Source: Balneolaceae bacterium ANBcel3
GTDB lineage: Bacteria; Bacteroidota; Rhodothermia; Balneolales; Natronogracilivirgulaceae
Assembly: GCA_030012235.1 (NCBI GenBank)
Contig: JASCXY010000007.1
Span: 1 to 36,753 of the forward strand
Direction: 5' to 3'
Length of the DNA stretch: 36,753 nucleotides
The notes beneath the pieces were generated by a model. It worked only from the letters and a program-made list of their open reading frames with translations, was not told where the DNA came from and made no database searches. Shown piece after piece: positions 33,645 through 36,753 of this stretch. Within the stretch, counting starts at the first letter, position 1. Each line of letters opens with the position of its first letter. Both the position numbers and the translations under genes were made by a program.

Positions 33645-36008
33645 TTATTCAAATTGAACACCTGCCGGTGGTACAGCATTAAGCAGGTGTTTTACAAAAA
33701 AGTCAAAGGTTCTTCTCAGGTGATAGGGCTCACTGGCATACCCATGGCCCCGATTTGGAAATACGATCAGATCAAAGTCTCTGTTTTCTTCGATAAGTGC
33801 ATCGATTAACAACAACGTTGAGTTTGGATGCACATTACTGTCCATGGTTCCGTACGTGAGAAGCAGTGGATCCTGCAACGCTGATGCTTTTCTTGCCAGC
33901 ACCTGATTTCTGTACGAATCGTATCCGTTTTCAATCTTCCTTAATCCCTGGTACTTTTCTCCCCAATAGTAGGTGTATCCTCTGTTATCCATGTTACCGG
34001 CACTGGCCACGCCCGCTGAAAAAACGCCCGGGTGGTTTAACAATGCACTCATGGTTGCATAACCGCCCCCGGAATGACCGTAGATACCCGTCCTGCCAAT
34101 ATCCAGCCAGGAATATTGATCCCCTAACTGCCTGAGTGCCGCGATCTGGTCTTCTATCCCGTTATCACTCATATCTCCGTACCAGGCCGTATGAAAGGAT
34201 TTTGACCGAAACGGGGTTCCAAGTGCATCCAGCTGAATGACAACAAACCCAAGAGCCGCCAGGGCATGGACTTCACCTCTCCTCGCAGCCATGAAACTTC
34301 TGGAACCTACACTGCCTACCTGAGGACCCGGATAAATATTTATGATCACCGGATAGGTTTTCCCGGGGTCGAAGGATTCCGGCTTGATCATGATTCCATA
34401 CAGATCGGTTTCCCCGTCCCGGGCTTTAGCCGTGAAAGACTCCGGAGCGGTCCACCCTGCTTCCAGCAAAGCCTGAATATCGGAGGTTTCCAGCTCTTTT
34501 ATCGTTTGGCCCTTCCGGTTTAGTAACACGGTTTCCGAAGGCTGGGAAAAGGCAGAAAATTCATCCACGATAAACCGTCCGGATGGCGACATATGAATTC
34601 TGTGATGACCCGTAGCGGTGCTTATTAGTTCCGGAGTACCTGTAATGACCCCCTCAAATCCGGTTTTATACAGATACTCATGATACGGATCCACCTCGGG
34701 ATCTACCCCCACCGCCGTAAACCACACCTGTGCCCGTTTGGGATCCACATGGTGGACGTCGATCACATTCCAGTTTCCTTCTGTAATACGTTTGATCGGC
34801 TGGCCGTCCATTAGAGAATGCAGATACAAATGTCCCCATTCATCCTTCCGGGTAAACCAGATAAACTCATCCCGATCAAACAATACTCTCCAGTTTGGAT
34901 GTCCGCGTGAACTCAGATTGGACTCAAAAAAGGTTTTTGCGTTCTCCCGGTATATATGTCTGACATCCCCGGTTCGGGTATTTGCAATGTACAGATCCAC
35001 TTGCCTGTAATCCCTGGAAGTGGTGACAAAAGCCAGCGTGGATCCATCCGGACTCCACTGATGGTCGGTCCATGCTCCGTCCCGTTCCAGTCCGCAGCAG
35101 TTGGATGTTCTCTGATGAGACGGTTCAATATCCAGCCAGATTTTTTTTCGTTCATCGATATCCAGTATCACCCGCTCCAGTTTTGGTACGATGGTATCGC
35201 CGGGCAATGCGTACGGCCATGACATCAGCAGAGGCCGGTCTTCAGCCGTTTCCAGCAAATGCATCGGCTTTACTTCTCTTTCATCCAACCGATACGTAGC
35301 AATTTTTCGCGAATCGGGTGACCAGTTGAGCACAGGCCGGTCGGAACGGAACCAGCCTTGTGAATTTGCCGCAAATCCATGTCCTTTGGTGCCGGTTGTT
35401 GTTAAGGCAAACTCTTCTTCTGTTTCCAGATCACGAATCCAGAGATTATGTGAATCAATAAACGCTGCGTATCGGCCGTCCGGGGAAAGCACGCTGTTTT
35501 CAGGTGGACGAACACGGTCGGTTTCTGTGCAGGTATAATGGCTCAGTGTACATTCCCACGTTTTTTCCTCTGCGGTAAAGCGGATCCGCGTTTCATCATC
35601 CACAAACTCAAAGCTTCTGAACGGAAGCCGAGTGGCTTTAACCCGTTGTTCAAAAAGTGTATCCAGCGTGGCGGCCATCTTCTCGTGATCAAATGCCGGC
35701 TGTCGGGAGGCCTGCTCAGGATCAACTAAATAGAAACGGTGTCCTCCTTCGGTTCGGACACGATACCAGAAACGGTCATCGTCGATCCAGTGGGGTCGGA
35801 CATTGTGATGCAGTATATGTTCGGATACATTCCAACTTAGAAGTTTTTCCGCTTTTTTATAGGTTTCTTCCGAAATTATAACCGTATGCTCTAAACGGAC
35901 AGGATCTGATGTAGTCGCACAGGACGACAAAAGGAGCAGCATACAAAACCCGGCAGCAAAGTGAGCATACATGCTGCGTTGCAGCCGGAAAAGATGAAAA
36001 AACGTCAT
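33645..36008 (-). CDS. Dipeptidyl peptidase IV-like S9B peptidase, lipoprotein
   Basis: A 787-residue exopeptidase with a lipoprotein signal (LLLLSSC, Cys29 in this frame), an N-terminal DPPIV beta-propeller domain (about 90-500; SPDGRYAAFIDSHNLWIRDL, NWSPDSRKIATYRLDE) and a C-terminal hydrolase domain. The catalytic residues are Ser646 (YGHSGGGYA), Asp723 (GTMDSNVHP) and His755 (NRGHGYA). It should release N-terminal dipeptides at the cell surface or periplasm. The start at 36008 keeps basic residues in the signal n-region; 35972 is an alternative with a poorer n-region. It is separated from its neighbours by about 125 bp on each side. Confidence 0.9.
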   Translation of the reverse strand: MTFFHLFRLQRSMYAHFAAGFCMLLLLSSCATTSDPVRLEHTVIISEETYKKAEKLLSWNVSEHILHHNVRPHWIDDDRFWYRVRTEGGHRFYLVDPEQASRQPAFDHEKMAATLDTLFEQRVKATRLPFRSFEFVDDETRIRFTAEEKTWECTLSHYTCTETDRVRPPENSVLSPDGRYAAFIDSHNLWIRDLETEEEFALTTTGTKGHGFAANSQGWFRSDRPVLNWSPDSRKIATYRLDEREVKPMHLLETAEDRPLLMSWPYALPGDTIVPKLERVILDIDERKKIWLDIEPSHQRTSNCCGLERDGAWTDHQWSPDGSTLAFVTTSRDYRQVDLYIANTRTGDVRHIYRENAKTFFESNLSSRGHPNWRVLFDRDEFIWFTRKDEWGHLYLHSLMDGQPIKRITEGNWNVIDVHHVDPKRAQVWFTAVGVDPEVDPYHEYLYKTGFEGVITGTPELISTATGHHRIHMSPSGRFIVDEFSAFSQPSETVLLNRKGQTIKELETSDIQALLEAGWTAPESFTAKARDGETDLYGIMIKPESFDPGKTYPVIINIYPGPQVGSVGSRSFMAARRGEVHALAALGFVVIQLDALGTPFRSKSFHTAWYGDMSDNGIEDQIAALRQLGDQYSWLDIGRTGIYGHSGGGYATMSALLNHPGVFSAGVASAGNMDNRGYTYYWGEKYQGLRKIENGYDSYRNQVLARKASALQDPLLLTYGTMDSNVHPNSTLLLIDALIEENRDFDLIVFPNRGHGYASEPYHLRRTFDFFVKHLLNAVPPAGVQFE

Positions 36009-36137
36009 AATCTGAAGTCGGTTTCTTTAAAAGGATCGTGTCCGTGTAACGTATATCACTGCTTTTGTAGCAAGAGCGGTGAACGGTTTAAAGGTACTCA
36101 AATCACCGCGAAGGTTGAAATAATTTCAAACATTCTT

Positions 36138-36753
36138 TTATCTGGCAGCCGAGGTGGAAGTGCCGACTCTGCGTGGTAGATGAAGCAATGGATCCGGAAG
36201 ATCGAAGTAAACCAATCGTTGCAAATCATCACTTACAGCAGCAATTCTCTGCTGCTCGTGCAATACGGTGATTCCTTCCAGATCCTGCACATCCGATTGA
36301 AATGCGGCAAGCGGCCTTCCGTCAGGATCTATCACAAAAATCGCCCGGGCCTCATCGCTGATCAGCCAAAGCCAATCATGGACATCATCGTAATGGAGTC
36401 CGGATAAATCCAGCCCCCGGGCCTCATCATCCAGGCCAAAATCCACCGGCACCTTTCGAAGCTGATTTCCCTGTGCATCCAGCTCAACCAATCGCCTGGG
36501 ATTCTTTTCGTTCGCTACGAAAATATGATGGTTCCTGGTATTGATCGCAATGCCTTCCAGGCCATCGTTTTCATTCCGTCGCTCTACATCCACCTGAAAC
36601 CGGCTCAAAATCTGCCCCAGCGTATCATACTCTATAATTTCCCTTTGACGTTCCTCAACCACCCACAAGGTCTCATATTCCGGATGCCATGCAATACCTT
36701 CCATATCTTCACCACGTACTTCCAGCTCTTCTACGATGCTTCCGGATTGTGTG
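36138..36753 (-). CDS. SdiA-regulated-like beta-propeller protein, partial (runs off the right edge)
   Basis: The minus-strand frame is open from 36752 to the stop at 36138, so the true start is beyond the window and the ATG at 36704 is internal. The visible C-terminal 204 residues show repeated blades (DMEGIAWHPEYETLWVVEE, GLEGIAINTRNHHIFVANE, LDLSGLHYDDVHDWLWLIS, DLEGITVL), the pattern of the SdiA-regulated or phytase-like esterase propeller family. Such proteins are usually secreted and poorly characterised. A metal-binding or phosphoesterase function is not supported by what is visible. Confidence 0.65.
   Translation of the reverse strand, partial: TQSGSIVEELEVRGEDMEGIAWHPEYETLWVVEERQREIIEYDTLGQILSRFQVDVERRNENDGLEGIAINTRNHHIFVANEKNPRRLVELDAQGNQLRKVPVDFGLDDEARGLDLSGLHYDDVHDWLWLISDEARAIFVIDPDGRPLAAFQSDVQDLEGITVLHEQQRIAAVSDDLQRLVYFDLPDPLLHLPRRVGTSTSAAR

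Overview
The window looks like chromosome of a free-living, protein- and sugar-degrading bacterium of the Bacteroidota/Balneolota/Rhodothermota side of the tree. This is inference from gene content: Tat-exported Gfo/Idh/MocA oxidoreductases beside a DUF6807 ('PmoA-like') protein, a propeller-sensor histidine kinase, S9 and M28 exopeptidases with lipoprotein or Sec signals, a HiPIP, and a bacterial AP2-domain protein. Unlike many Bacteroidota, several genes have clear GGAG-type ribosome binding sites. No rRNA, tRNA, CRISPR array, insertion sequence or prophage was seen.

Layout. 1-6.2 kb: the 3' end of one Gfo/Idh/MocA-type protein, an orphan XRE antitoxin-like gene, two complete exported Gfo/Idh/MocA oxidoreductases, a DUF6807 protein, a small two-helix membrane protein and an ApbE flavin transferase. 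Together these suggest periplasmic redox chemistry on sugars or glycosides. 6.2-7.65 kb: an AT-rich island with an AbrB/Doc toxin-antitoxin pair. Its 3' end shares an 18-nt motif with the 3' end of the XRE gene and looks like an integron attC site. 7.7-13.3 kb: a complete minus-strand hexuronate pathway (SDR fructuronate reductase, UxuA, KDPG aldolase, KDG kinase, UxaC) taking glucuronate to pyruvate plus glyceraldehyde-3-phosphate. 13.3-16.5 kb: groES-groEL with two CIRCE-like operators, and ksgA upstream.

16.5-20.4 kb: alanine dehydrogenase, an M28 peptidase lipoprotein coupled to a three-helix membrane protein, and a HiPIP, closed by a strong terminator. 20.4-26.7 kb: a two-RCK potassium channel protein, an iodotyrosine deiodinase-like flavoprotein that keeps its substrate-binding triad, a stand-alone Smr protein, a PNPOx-fold protein, a tandem AP2-domain protein and RmuC. 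26.7-36.75 kb: an orphan propeller histidine kinase, a small unknown protein, two S9 peptidases, MsrA coupled to an unknown 111-residue protein, and a beta-propeller gene that runs off the right edge.

Most of the window is ordinary housekeeping and catabolic sequence. The points most worth a second look are the deiodinase-like enzyme, the attC-like ends of the two toxin-antitoxin-type loci, the exported oxidoreductase/DUF6807/ApbE neighbourhood, the short leader ORF before kdgK, and the tandem AP2 protein.
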